A stretch of DNA of 5,870 nucleotides, from the NCBI GenBank assembly GCA_019246455.1, contig JAFAQJ010000351.1:1-5870 (forward strand). Reading direction: 5' to 3'. Position 1 is the first letter of the stretch. Every line of letters begins with the position of its first letter. Positions 1-5,452 of the stretch are shown piece after piece. The notes under the pieces are model-generated. The model was not told the origin of the DNA, ran no database searches, and saw only the letters and a list, made by a program, of their open reading frames with translations. A program made the translations under genes and the position numbers. Source of the stretch: Pseudolabrys sp. (GTDB lineage: Bacteria; Pseudomonadota; Alphaproteobacteria; Rhizobiales; Xanthobacteraceae).

Positions 1-1
1 T

Positions 2-456
2 ATGACGAACTATCATGTCGTGCCGGCGGGCCAAGGCACCAATTATCGCTGGGAAAGAGACAACATCTTCGTGAAGGTCGCGGGCACGCAGACCGGCGGC
101 GCGTTCTCGATGGTCGAGGACAATCTCAAAGCCGAGTTCGCACTCGGCCTGCACGAACACCGCACCCACTCCGAGACTTTCTACATCCTCGACGGGTCCC
201 TGAAGTTCTACATGGACGACAGATGGTTCACAGCCGAGAAGGGCGCGACCGTCCACATTCCGGCCGCTGTGCCGCATGCGGTCAAGATGGCGGGCGGGCC
301 CGGCCAATCGCTGATGATCTTCCAGCCTTCGTTCTTCGAGGATTACCTCGCCGAACTGATCAAGCTAACGCCACAGCAATTCGCCGACGCGCGTTTCAGA
401 AACAGCTTTCCGAGCGTTATGATATTTTCTCGCTCGGCGGCGTTCCGCCGGAATGA
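2..456 (+). CDS. Single-domain cupin protein, reading frame broken near the 3' end
   Basis: Small cupin (beta-barrel) protein, probably a metal-binding oxygenase, isomerase or sensor-type cupin; the substrate cannot be told. Cupin motif 1 is visible as H51-x-H53-x4-E58 followed by a glycine at 65, and motif 2 as G81...P91-H92, so the usual 3-His/1-Glu metal site is complete. The ATG at 2 gives a natural-looking N-terminus, but no upstream sequence is available to check it. The frame starting at 2 stays open to 565, which would overlap the next gene by 100 bases and end in arginine/proline-rich nonsense after residue 132. The -1 frame instead gives a typical family ending, QKQLSERYDIFSLGGVPPE, and stops at 454-456, nine bases before the next ATG. 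The restored protein is about 151 residues. The shift is best placed at about 391-400. It may be a real mutation or a sequencing error; I see no classic slippery heptamer there. Confidence is high for the family and good for the frameshift. Confidence 0.8.
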   Translation, partial: DELSCRAGGPRHQLSLGKRQHLREGRGHADRRRVLDGRGQSQSRVRTRPARTPHPLRDFLHPRRVPEVLHGRQMVHSREGRDRPHSGRCAACGQDGGRARPIADDLPAFVLRGLPRRTDQANATAIRRRAFQKQLSERYDIFSLGGVPPE

Positions 457-460
457 AGGA
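453..460 (+). promoter_or_regulatory. Ribosome-binding site overlapping the cupin stop codon
   Basis: The purine-rich AAGGA at 456-460 begins on the last base of the TGA at 454-456 and lies five bases before the ATG at 466. This tight stop/Shine-Dalgarno/start arrangement suggests translational coupling of the cupin and SDR genes. It also supports 456, rather than 565, as the original end of the cupin gene. Confidence 0.6.
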
Positions 461-465
461 TTTGC

Positions 466-1230
466 ATGGGACGGCTGGACGGCCACGTCGCGATTGTCAC
501 CGGCGGCGCCAGGGGGATCGGGCGGCACTATTCGCGGGTGCTGGCCGAGGCCGGCGCGCGTGTGATGATCGCCGATATCGCCGATGGTGCGAACGTGGCG
601 GCTGCGATCGCAGCGAAGTCGGGCGCGAACTCCGTCGCCAGCGCGTCCTTCGACGTCAGCGATGAAGCTGCCGTCAAGAGCGTCGTGAAGCAAACGCTCG
701 ACCGCTTCGGCCAGATCGACATCCTCGTCAACAACGCGGCGCTCTACGCCAGGCTCGCGCCGGTCAAGGTCACCGAGATCGACGTCGCGTTGTGGGATCA
801 GGTGATGGCGGTGAACGTGCGCGGCTCGTTTCTGATGGTGAAGCACGTCGCGCCGCACATGAAGGAACGCAAGCGCGGTAAGATCATCAATATCGCCTCG
901 GGTACGGCCTATAAAGGCATCCCGCATATGCTGCATTACGTGACGTCGAAGGGCGCCATCGTCTCGTTCACCCGCGCGCTCTCGCGCGAGCTCGGCGAGT
1001 TTGGCATCGCGGTGAATACATTGGCGCCGGGCCTCATTCTGTCCGACACCGGCGTCGAGAACGTGGCCCATCATGACGAGATGCGCGCGCTGGTCCGCAA
1101 CAGCCGCGCTTTCAAGCGCGACGGCTATCCCGAGGATTTACTCGGGGCACTGGTGTTTCTCGCCTCGAGCGATAGTGATTTCATCACCGGACAGACCATC
1201 GCAGTCGATGGCGGCTCCATCAACACATAG
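466..1230 (+). CDS. SDR-family oxidoreductase (classical short-chain dehydrogenase)
   Basis: Cytosolic NAD(P)-dependent alcohol/ketone oxidoreductase of 254 residues, the usual length of the classical SDR family. The cofactor motif TGGARGIG is at residues 12-19. An aspartate at 37, at the end of beta-strand 2, favours NAD(H) over NADP(H). D63 is the conserved adenine-contacting aspartate, and NNAA is at 89-92. The catalytic tetrad is complete: N117, S145, Y158 and K162, the last two in YVTSK. The C-terminal family signature FLASSDSDFITGQTIAVDGG (231-250) is present. The substrate is not predictable; next to a cupin and a ring-cleavage dioxygenase, a dihydrodiol, hydroxyacid or aromatic alcohol is plausible, which is inference. 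The ATG at 466 has an AAGGA ribosome-binding site. It probably shares a transcript with the cupin gene upstream and perhaps with the dioxygenase 89 bases downstream. Confidence 0.95.
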   Translation: MGRLDGHVAIVTGGARGIGRHYSRVLAEAGARVMIADIADGANVAAAIAAKSGANSVASASFDVSDEAAVKSVVKQTLDRFGQIDILVNNAALYARLAPVKVTEIDVALWDQVMAVNVRGSFLMVKHVAPHMKERKRGKIINIASGTAYKGIPHMLHYVTSKGAIVSFTRALSRELGEFGIAVNTLAPGLILSDTGVENVAHHDEMRALVRNSRAFKRDGYPEDLLGALVFLASSDSDFITGQTIAVDGGSINT

Positions 1231-1243
1231 CCGTTATGCGGCG

Positions 1244-1304
1244 TTTCGCGGGTTTCGGGCGTGGCGGCGCTAGGTTATATTGAGCGTAAATTCGAAACGC
1301 GAAA
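1244..1304 (+). promoter_or_regulatory. Inverted-repeat leader upstream of the dioxygenase gene
   Basis: The 89-base gap between the SDR and the dioxygenase contains TTTCGCG (1244-1250) and TTTCG (1253-1257), mirrored by CGAAA (1293-1297) and CGCGAAA (1298-1304). Together these can form about 12 base pairs with a 2-base bulge and a 35-base loop. The structure ends four bases before the GGAGGG ribosome-binding site at 1308-1313. AAATTCG is also directly repeated at 1288-1294 and 1302-1308. The loop holds an AT-rich TATATT (1276-1281) that could be a weak -10 element, but I see no convincing -35. It may be an operator pair for a regulator, or an mRNA fold affecting translation. The pairing is seen directly; the function is inferred. 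Confidence 0.35.
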
Positions 1305-1319
1305 TTCGGAGGGAATCCC

Positions 1320-2381
1320 ATGACGGCGGTGATCGACACGCCTCAGGCCGGCAACAAGCACAACATCACCGGCGCACGCCAGGCCTATTACGACAAGATT
1401 TCCAAATATCACCTTGCGCCGCTGTGGGAAGTGCTCAAGGGCCTCGTCACGCCCGAGCCCAAGACCCAAATGATCCCGGCGCTCTGGAAATTTCCGGAGG
1501 TCGAGAAGCTGATGCTCGAGGCCGGCGACGTCATCACCGCCGAGGAAGCCGAGCGCCGCGTGCTGGTTCTTGAAAATCCTGGCGAGCCCGGCAAGTCAAA
1601 AATCACTAACTCGCTGTTCGCCGGCATCCAGCTCATCATGCCAGGTGAGATTGCCGACGCGCATCAGCATGTCGCCTCTGCGATCCGTTTCGTACTCAAA
1701 GGTAAGGGCGCCTATACCGCGGTCGAAGGCGAAAAGGCGCAGATGGAGCACGGCGACTTCATCATTACCGCGAATTGGGCGCCGCACGACCATGGCAATC
1801 CGGGCAAGGAGCCGGTGATGTGGCTCGACGTGCTCGACATGCCGACCATTAATCACTTCCAGACGTCGTTCGCCAACCACTTCGACGAGAAGATGCAGAA
1901 CGTCAATCATGAGGATGGCGACTCATTCGAGCGCTACGCGACCGGCGTGCTGCCGGACGGCGCGCCCGCGGCAATGAATCGTTCGCCGGTCATCAACTAT
2001 CCGTACAAGAAGATGAAGCCGATCCTCGACCGGCTGAAAAAGACCGGCGACATCGACAAGCGTCACGGCGCGCGAGTGCGTTACGCCAACCCGATCAATG
2101 GCGGGCCGGTGCTGCCGACCATGGGTGCCAACCTCGCGCTCTTGCCCAAAGGCTTCAAAGGCGAGCCTTACCGCTCGACCGACGGCACCATCTTCGCGGT
2201 CGCCGAAGGCAAGGGCACGACAGTGATCGATGGCAAGGAATACTCCTGGGGCGTTAATGACGTGTTCGTGGTGCCGCCGTGGAAGCGCTTCCAGCACAAT
2301 GCGTCGGAGGAATCCGTGCTGTTCTCCATCTCGGATCGTCCGGCCCAGGAAGCGCTCGGCATCTGGCGCGAAGGCAACTGA
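1320..2381 (+). CDS. Bicupin ring-cleavage dioxygenase, gentisate/salicylate 1,2-dioxygenase family
   Basis: Fe(II)-dependent extradiol-type dioxygenase that opens a hydroxylated aromatic acid (gentisate, salicylate, 1-hydroxy-2-naphthoate or a relative) with O2. It has 353 residues, the family's normal size, with an N-terminal cupin at about 95-175 and a C-terminal cupin at about 265-340. The iron ligands are visible in the first barrel: H115 and H117 (AHQH) and H156 (PHDH). The 2- and 39-residue spacings match those I recall for salicylate dioxygenase (119/121/160) and E. coli-type gentisate dioxygenase (104/106/145). R79, R123, H158 and D170 sit where substrate-contacting residues of the salicylate enzyme fall with an offset of four, but F100 and V81 differ. 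The second barrel lacks the HxH pair and probably binds no metal. The ATG at 1320 is preceded by GGAGGG with six-base spacing. An intrinsic terminator follows. No maleylpyruvate isomerase or fumarylpyruvate hydrolase gene lies in the window, so the substrate is open. Confidence 0.9.
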   Translation: MTAVIDTPQAGNKHNITGARQAYYDKISKYHLAPLWEVLKGLVTPEPKTQMIPALWKFPEVEKLMLEAGDVITAEEAERRVLVLENPGEPGKSKITNSLFAGIQLIMPGEIADAHQHVASAIRFVLKGKGAYTAVEGEKAQMEHGDFIITANWAPHDHGNPGKEPVMWLDVLDMPTINHFQTSFANHFDEKMQNVNHEDGDSFERYATGVLPDGAPAAMNRSPVINYPYKKMKPILDRLKKTGDIDKRHGARVRYANPINGGPVLPTMGANLALLPKGFKGEPYRSTDGTIFAVAEGKGTTVIDGKEYSWGVNDVFVVPPWKRFQHNASEESVLFSISDRPAQEALGIWREGN

Positions 2382-2402
2382 AGCGGCTGGCGCTATGATT
2401 CC

Positions 2403-2436
2403 GACGGGGCGGCCGTTCGCCGCCCCGTTCGCTTTT
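2403..2436 (+). terminator. Rho-independent terminator after the dioxygenase gene
   Basis: ACGGGGCGGC (2404-2413) and GCCGCCCCGT (2419-2428) form a perfect 10-bp GC-rich stem, extendable by a G-U pair (2403/2429), with the 5-base loop CGTTC. It is followed by TTCGCTTTT, an interrupted U tract. The hairpin begins 22 bases after the dioxygenase stop codon. It lacks an A-run on the left, so it should act mainly on + strand transcripts. It probably separates the cupin-SDR-dioxygenase block from the hydrolase gene. Confidence 0.75.
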
Positions 2437-2476
2437 GCGGGAACGATGCCGCCGTCATATCGTTGATGCGGGTTGC

Positions 2477-2480
2477 GGAG
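2477..2480 (+). promoter_or_regulatory. Ribosome-binding site fixing the hydrolase start at 2487
   Basis: GGAG at 2477-2480 lies six bases before the ATG at 2487. Earlier in-frame starts exist (TTG 2463, ATG 2466), but no Shine-Dalgarno-like purine run precedes them. The family-like sequence also begins only after 2487, so the ATG at 2487 is preferred. Confidence 0.5.
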
Positions 2481-2486
2481 AACGCG

Positions 2487-3275
2487 ATGGATTTGACCAA
2501 TTTGAGCGCCGGCCACGGCGCGCTGACGGCGGTGCAGACGGGTCGCGGGCGCGATCTCGTGATCCTGCATTCGCTGCTCGCCGACCGCCATGCGTTTGAC
2601 GACGTGTTGCCCGCGCTCGCGTCGCGTTTTCGCGTGACGCTGATCAATCTGCCAGGCTTCGACGGTTCGGAGCCGGTGATCGTGCCGTTGATGGATGCCT
2701 ACGTCGCGCGCATCGAAGACGGTTTCCAAGAATGGAAGATCGGCAGCGATGCGATCCTGATCGGCAATGGTTTTGGCGGGACTGTCGCGATCGCCTTTGC
2801 GCTCGCGCATCCGGAAATGATCAAGCGGCTGGTGGTGAGCGATGCCGCGGCCGGATTCCCCGAGGAAGGCCGCAAGGCGTTTGCTGTGATGGCGGAGAAA
2901 GTCGCGGAGGGCGGGCTCGGTGCGGTCGCGGAGATCGCGGCCAAGCGCGTCTATTCGCCTGCTTATCTCGCGGCGCATCCCGAAGCGGTCGAGGAGCGCA
3001 AGCGCGTCCTGATGGGTATCGACCCCAAGGCGTTCCAGCACGCCTGCAAGATCCTGCAGGAGACCGATCTCGTACCGCTACTCCACCGGATCACGGTGCC
3101 GACTTTTGTGGTGTGCGGCGAGTTCGATCAGGCGACGCCGGTTGCCCTGAACAAGGTGGTGGCGCAGAAGATTCCGGGCGCGATCTACAGTGAGCTCAAA
3201 GGCTGCGGCCATTGTCCGCCGCTCGAACAGCCCAAGGAATTCCTCGCTGCGATCAAGGAATTTATCGAGCTTTAG
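2487..3275 (+). CDS. Alpha/beta-fold hydrolase with Gly in place of the nucleophile Ser
   Basis: A 262-residue alpha/beta hydrolase of the type that includes enol-lactonases, C-C bond hydrolases and related cofactor-free enzymes. Strand beta3 and the oxyanion region are seen at 24-34 (LVILHSLLADR). The nucleophile elbow, normally G-x-S-x-G-G, reads GNGFGG at 93-98, with glycine (codon GGT, 2769-2771) at the serine position. The acid GEFDQATP (D214) and the base GCGHCPPLEQP (H242) are both retained, so the fold and two of the three triad residues are intact. It may use the His/Asp pair for proton transfer or hydration-type chemistry, or be a binding or inactive paralogue; this is inference. 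A helical cap region lies at about 125-195. The gene follows the dioxygenase behind a terminator, so it may have its own promoter, which I could not identify. An alternative upstream start (2463 or 2466) would add seven or eight residues. Confidence 0.88.
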   Translation: MDLTNLSAGHGALTAVQTGRGRDLVILHSLLADRHAFDDVLPALASRFRVTLINLPGFDGSEPVIVPLMDAYVARIEDGFQEWKIGSDAILIGNGFGGTVAIAFALAHPEMIKRLVVSDAAAGFPEEGRKAFAVMAEKVAEGGLGAVAEIAAKRVYSPAYLAAHPEAVEERKRVLMGIDPKAFQHACKILQETDLVPLLHRITVPTFVVCGEFDQATPVALNKVVAQKIPGAIYSELKGCGHCPPLEQPKEFLAAIKEFIEL

Positions 3276-3329
3276 GACGGGTTCCGGATTTCCGTCGAAA
3301 ACACCTTCTGAGCGACCTGCCAACTTCTT

Positions 3330-3446
3330 AAGTGCGCTGGTCGGATGAAACACGGATGCGATCTTTTCCGCGTCGCCTTCATAGAGTCCGTCGAGATAGG
3401 TTTGGATGACGCGCTTGATTTCATCTTTGTCGAGTCTACCTTCTGG
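3330..3446 (-). pseudogene. Remnant of an NTF2-like/SnoaL-type protein gene (N-terminal part)
   Basis: Reading the - strand leftwards from 3446, immediately after the TAG of the dehydrogenase gene and in the same frame, gives 39 sensible residues including DKDEIKRV and YLDGLYEGDAEKIASVFHP. This is the first helix pair and strand typical of NTF2-like (putative lumazine-binding/SnoaL-like) proteins of about 120-130 residues. No ATG, GTG or TTG occurs in this frame before a GTG at 3353, which lies inside the motif, so the gene has lost its start. After about 3330 the likeness fades, and the frame continues (to a stop at 3078) only as antisense of the hydrolase gene, so at least two thirds of the domain is missing. 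I infer a decayed gene that was once downstream of the dehydrogenase and was cut by a deletion. The family call is from memory of sequence style. Confidence 0.6.
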
Positions 3447-4532
3447 CTAACCCAGCACCTTCATCACCGCCGCTGCGACAGCTGCGGTGCCGTCCGGGCC
3501 GCCGAATTCCATCGGCCTGATGCCGGACTGGAAGGCCTTGTCGACCGCGTTCTCGATCTTGCGCGCCGCGCCCGCCGCCGGCGCATGATCGAATTTGTCG
3601 GCCAGCCAGTCGAGCATCAGCGGCACCGACAGGATCATGGCCGCCGGATTGGCCTTGCCCTGACCCATGATGTCGGGCGCGGTGCCGTGGCATGGCTGGA
3701 ACACCGCGTGCTTGTCGCCAATGTCGGCCGACGGCGCCATGCCCATGCCGCCGATCAGCCCGGCCGTGAGATCGGACAGGATGTCGCCGAACATGTTCTC
3801 GGTGACCATCACGTCAAAATCCCACGGCCGCTTCACCAGCATCGCCGAGCAGGCATCGACGTAGAGGTGGCTGGTCTTCAAGTTCGGGAAGGCCTTGGCG
3901 CGCTCGTCGAAGATGCCCCGGAACCAGGCGAAGGCCTTGAACACATTTGCCTTGTCAACGCAGGTGAGCACGCCGGGCTTGCCGCGCTTCCTCCGCTGTT
4001 CGGTCAGCTTGAGCGAGAAATCGAACAAACGTTGCGAGGTTTTGCGCGTGAGCACCCAAGTTTCGCGCGCCTCGTCGTTAGTGATGACGCCTTTGCCCAT
4101 CGAGGCGAACAATCCTTCGGTCGACTCGCGAATGACCACGAGATCGATGCCCTTCTGGTCGGCGCCGACGATCGGCGAGGGCACGCCCGGCACCAGCCGG
4201 CACGGCCGCACGCCGGCATAGAGATCGAAGATGAAGCGCAGCTCGACCTGCGGCATGATTTCGGTGTTGTCGGGATAGCGCACGCTCGGTAAGCCGCACG
4301 CCCCGAGCAAAATGGCGTCGGCTTCCTCGCACAGCCTGATCGTCTTCTCCGACATCGACTTGCCGGTCGCAAGGTACTCATTGGCGCCGGCCGGCGCCTC
4401 GGTGAAGCGCAGATTGAGGCCCGGCGTCAGCGTTTCGATGCGCCGCAAAATGTCGAGCGCTGGCGCCATCACTTCGGGCCCGATGCCGTCGCCGGGCAGT
4501 ACGGCGATATGGAAGGCGTTGTTGGCGCTCAT
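3447..4532 (-). CDS. NAD-dependent isocitrate/isopropylmalate/tartrate dehydrogenase-family protein
   Basis: Cytosolic, metal-dependent beta-decarboxylating dehydrogenase that oxidises a 2-hydroxy diacid and removes CO2. It has 361 residues, the usual length. Visible motifs are GDGIGPE at 14-20, substrate-carboxylate arginines R99, R109 and R135, the catalytic lysine K194 in DKANVFK, metal-binding D226, D250 and D254 (FGDILSD), and the cofactor loop HGTAPDI at 282-288. The Asp-Ile there is the NAD-type signature rather than the Lys-Tyr of NADP enzymes. RPCRLVPGVPSP at 109-120 resembles tartrate/D-malate dehydrogenases more than leucine-pathway LeuB, and no leu genes are nearby. The usual catalytic Tyr after the RExTEG motif is Phe (F142). 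The start is ATG at 4530-4532, with a weak upstream AGGT. It converges on the hydrolase gene and diverges from the isomerase-like gene. The substrate is not settled: tartrate, D-malate or a longer homologue. Confidence 0.92.
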   Translation of the reverse strand: MSANNAFHIAVLPGDGIGPEVMAPALDILRRIETLTPGLNLRFTEAPAGANEYLATGKSMSEKTIRLCEEADAILLGACGLPSVRYPDNTEIMPQVELRFIFDLYAGVRPCRLVPGVPSPIVGADQKGIDLVVIRESTEGLFASMGKGVITNDEARETWVLTRKTSQRLFDFSLKLTEQRRKRGKPGVLTCVDKANVFKAFAWFRGIFDERAKAFPNLKTSHLYVDACSAMLVKRPWDFDVMVTENMFGDILSDLTAGLIGGMGMAPSADIGDKHAVFQPCHGTAPDIMGQGKANPAAMILSVPLMLDWLADKFDHAPAAGAARKIENAVDKAFQSGIRPMEFGGPDGTAAVAAAVMKVLG

Positions 4533-4653
4533 GTCGTGACCTAATGACCGGCAAGTCTGCGCGACTTGGGATGGTGGAAAAGGATGCGGGGGGCTAATGA
4601 ATACGGCGGCGCATCGGCGCGCAAGGCGCTATTCGAGCGTGAGGGAAGCAAAA
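4533..4653. promoter_or_regulatory. Divergent intergenic region (putative back-to-back promoters)
   Basis: These 121 bases separate the divergently read dehydrogenase and isomerase-like genes and must hold the start signals of both unless they are transcribed from farther away. I could not pick out a convincing -35/-10 pair or a clear palindromic operator. An open frame enters it from the right (ATG at 4597), but the residues it encodes are arginine-rich and unlike the family. Confidence 0.35.
4641..4645 (+). promoter_or_regulatory. Ribosome-binding site fixing the isomerase-like start at 4654
   Basis: GAGGG at 4641-4645 lies eight bases before the ATG at 4654. This start yields MPRFSAHVGYLF, which lines up with the known N-terminus of hydroxypyruvate isomerases (MLRFSANLSMLF in E. 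coli Hyi, from memory). The in-frame ATG at 4597 would add 19 residues of low-complexity, Arg-rich sequence. Confidence 0.65.
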
Positions 4654-5439
4654 ATGCCGCGGTTTTCTGCCCATGTCGGTTACCTATTCCCAGACCGCTC
4701 ACTGGTGGAGCGCTTCGACGCGGTCGCGCGGTGCGGCTTCAAGGCCGTCGATATGCCAGCGCCATATGAGGTGCCGGCGGCGGCACTAAAGGACGCGGTC
4801 GCGCGCAACGGGCTAACGCCACTCGGCCTCAACACCCCGCGCCAAGGCAATGGCGGCTCGCACGGTCTCGCCGCATTACCCGGCCGCGAAAAGGACTGGG
4901 AGATATCGTTCAACCTCGCGCTTGATTATGCGCTCACTATCGGCAACAGCGCGATTCATTGCATGGCCGGTATCGTGGAGGACGGCCAGCGGGCCGAAGC
5001 GGAAAAGACGTTTGTCGCCAATCTCAAGCGCGCGGCCGATGTTGCTGCTGCAAAGAACCTGAAGCTGCTAATCGAGCCGATCAATCCGCGCGATGCGCCT
5101 GGCTATTTCCTCAACCGGGTCGATCATGCCGCCGACATCATTGCGAAAGTCGGAAAGCCGAACGTCCGGATTCAATTCGACTTCTACCATGTGCAGATCG
5201 TCAGCGGCGACATCATCAAGCGCCTCGAGCAATACTTTCCGCTGGTCGGCCATTTGCAATGCGCGGCGGTGCCGGTGCGGCACGAGCCGGACGCGGACTG
5301 CGAGGTCAACTATCCGTTCGTGTTCGCGCAGGTCGATCGTCTTGGCTACAAGGGATGGATCGGCGCCGAATATCATCCACGTGGCAAAACTGAAGACGGC
5401 TTGGGCTGGGCGCGGCCCTACGGCGTCGTGCCGCCATAA
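4654..5439 (+). CDS. Hydroxypyruvate isomerase-like TIM-barrel protein
   Basis: A 261-residue xylose-isomerase-like TIM barrel of the Hyi/OtnI family, which interconverts hydroxypyruvate and tartronate semialdehyde or isomerises 2-oxo-tetronates. Probable divalent-metal ligands are E141 (LIEPIN), D176 (QFDFYH), Q202 (HLQ) and E239 (GAEYHP). Each is one position before the E142, D177, Q203 and E240 that I recall for the E. coli YgbM/OtnI structure. The pair E141/E239 would be the catalytic glutamates. The loop after Q202, usually A-D-x-P-G-R-x-E-P-G-x-G-E, is altered here: the Asp is Ala205, the glycines are Val208 and Asp213, and Asp215-Cys216 appears near the end. R209, H210 and E211 remain. 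No glyoxylate carboligase or otn kinase gene is in view. Thirteen bases separate it from the next SDR gene, so the two probably form an operon. Confidence 0.9.
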   Translation: MPRFSAHVGYLFPDRSLVERFDAVARCGFKAVDMPAPYEVPAAALKDAVARNGLTPLGLNTPRQGNGGSHGLAALPGREKDWEISFNLALDYALTIGNSAIHCMAGIVEDGQRAEAEKTFVANLKRAADVAAAKNLKLLIEPINPRDAPGYFLNRVDHAADIIAKVGKPNVRIQFDFYHVQIVSGDIIKRLEQYFPLVGHLQCAAVPVRHEPDADCEVNYPFVFAQVDRLGYKGWIGAEYHPRGKTEDGLGWARPYGVVPP

Positions 5440-5452
5440 CCGGAGCGAAACA

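Noticed and set aside
388..405. Programmed -1 ribosomal frameshift in the cupin gene
   Set aside because: No canonical slippery heptamer in the zero frame and no clear downstream stem; a base loss or sequencing error is simpler.
457..565. Continuation of the cupin frame past 456
   Set aside because: It overlaps the SDR N-terminus and gives Pro/Gly/Arg-rich sequence; the -1 frame ending fits the family and the gene spacing.
343..1074. Long - strand open frame opposite the first SDR gene
   Set aside because: Arg/His/Asp-rich translation typical of an antisense shadow of a GC-rich gene; the + strand SDR has complete family motifs.
2463..2486. Upstream TTG/ATG starts for the hydrolase
   Set aside because: No ribosome-binding site before them; GGAG is correctly spaced before the ATG at 2487.
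1923..3041. 372-codon - strand open frame spanning the dioxygenase end, terminator and hydrolase
   Set aside because: It crosses two well-supported + strand genes and a terminator, and its composition is shadow-like with no recognisable domain.
3276..3296. GACGG/CCGTC hairpin just after the hydrolase stop as a terminator
   Set aside because: Only five base pairs with an 11-base loop and no following T-run on the + strand; too weak to call.
3345..4292. 315-codon + strand open frame
   Set aside because: Antisense of the dehydrogenase gene; His/Arg-rich with no domain, and its first part is antisense of the NTF2-like remnant.
4597..4653. Upstream ATG start for the isomerase-like gene
   Set aside because: Adds 19 Arg-rich residues not typical of the family; GAGGG before 4654 and the MPRFSA start fit better.
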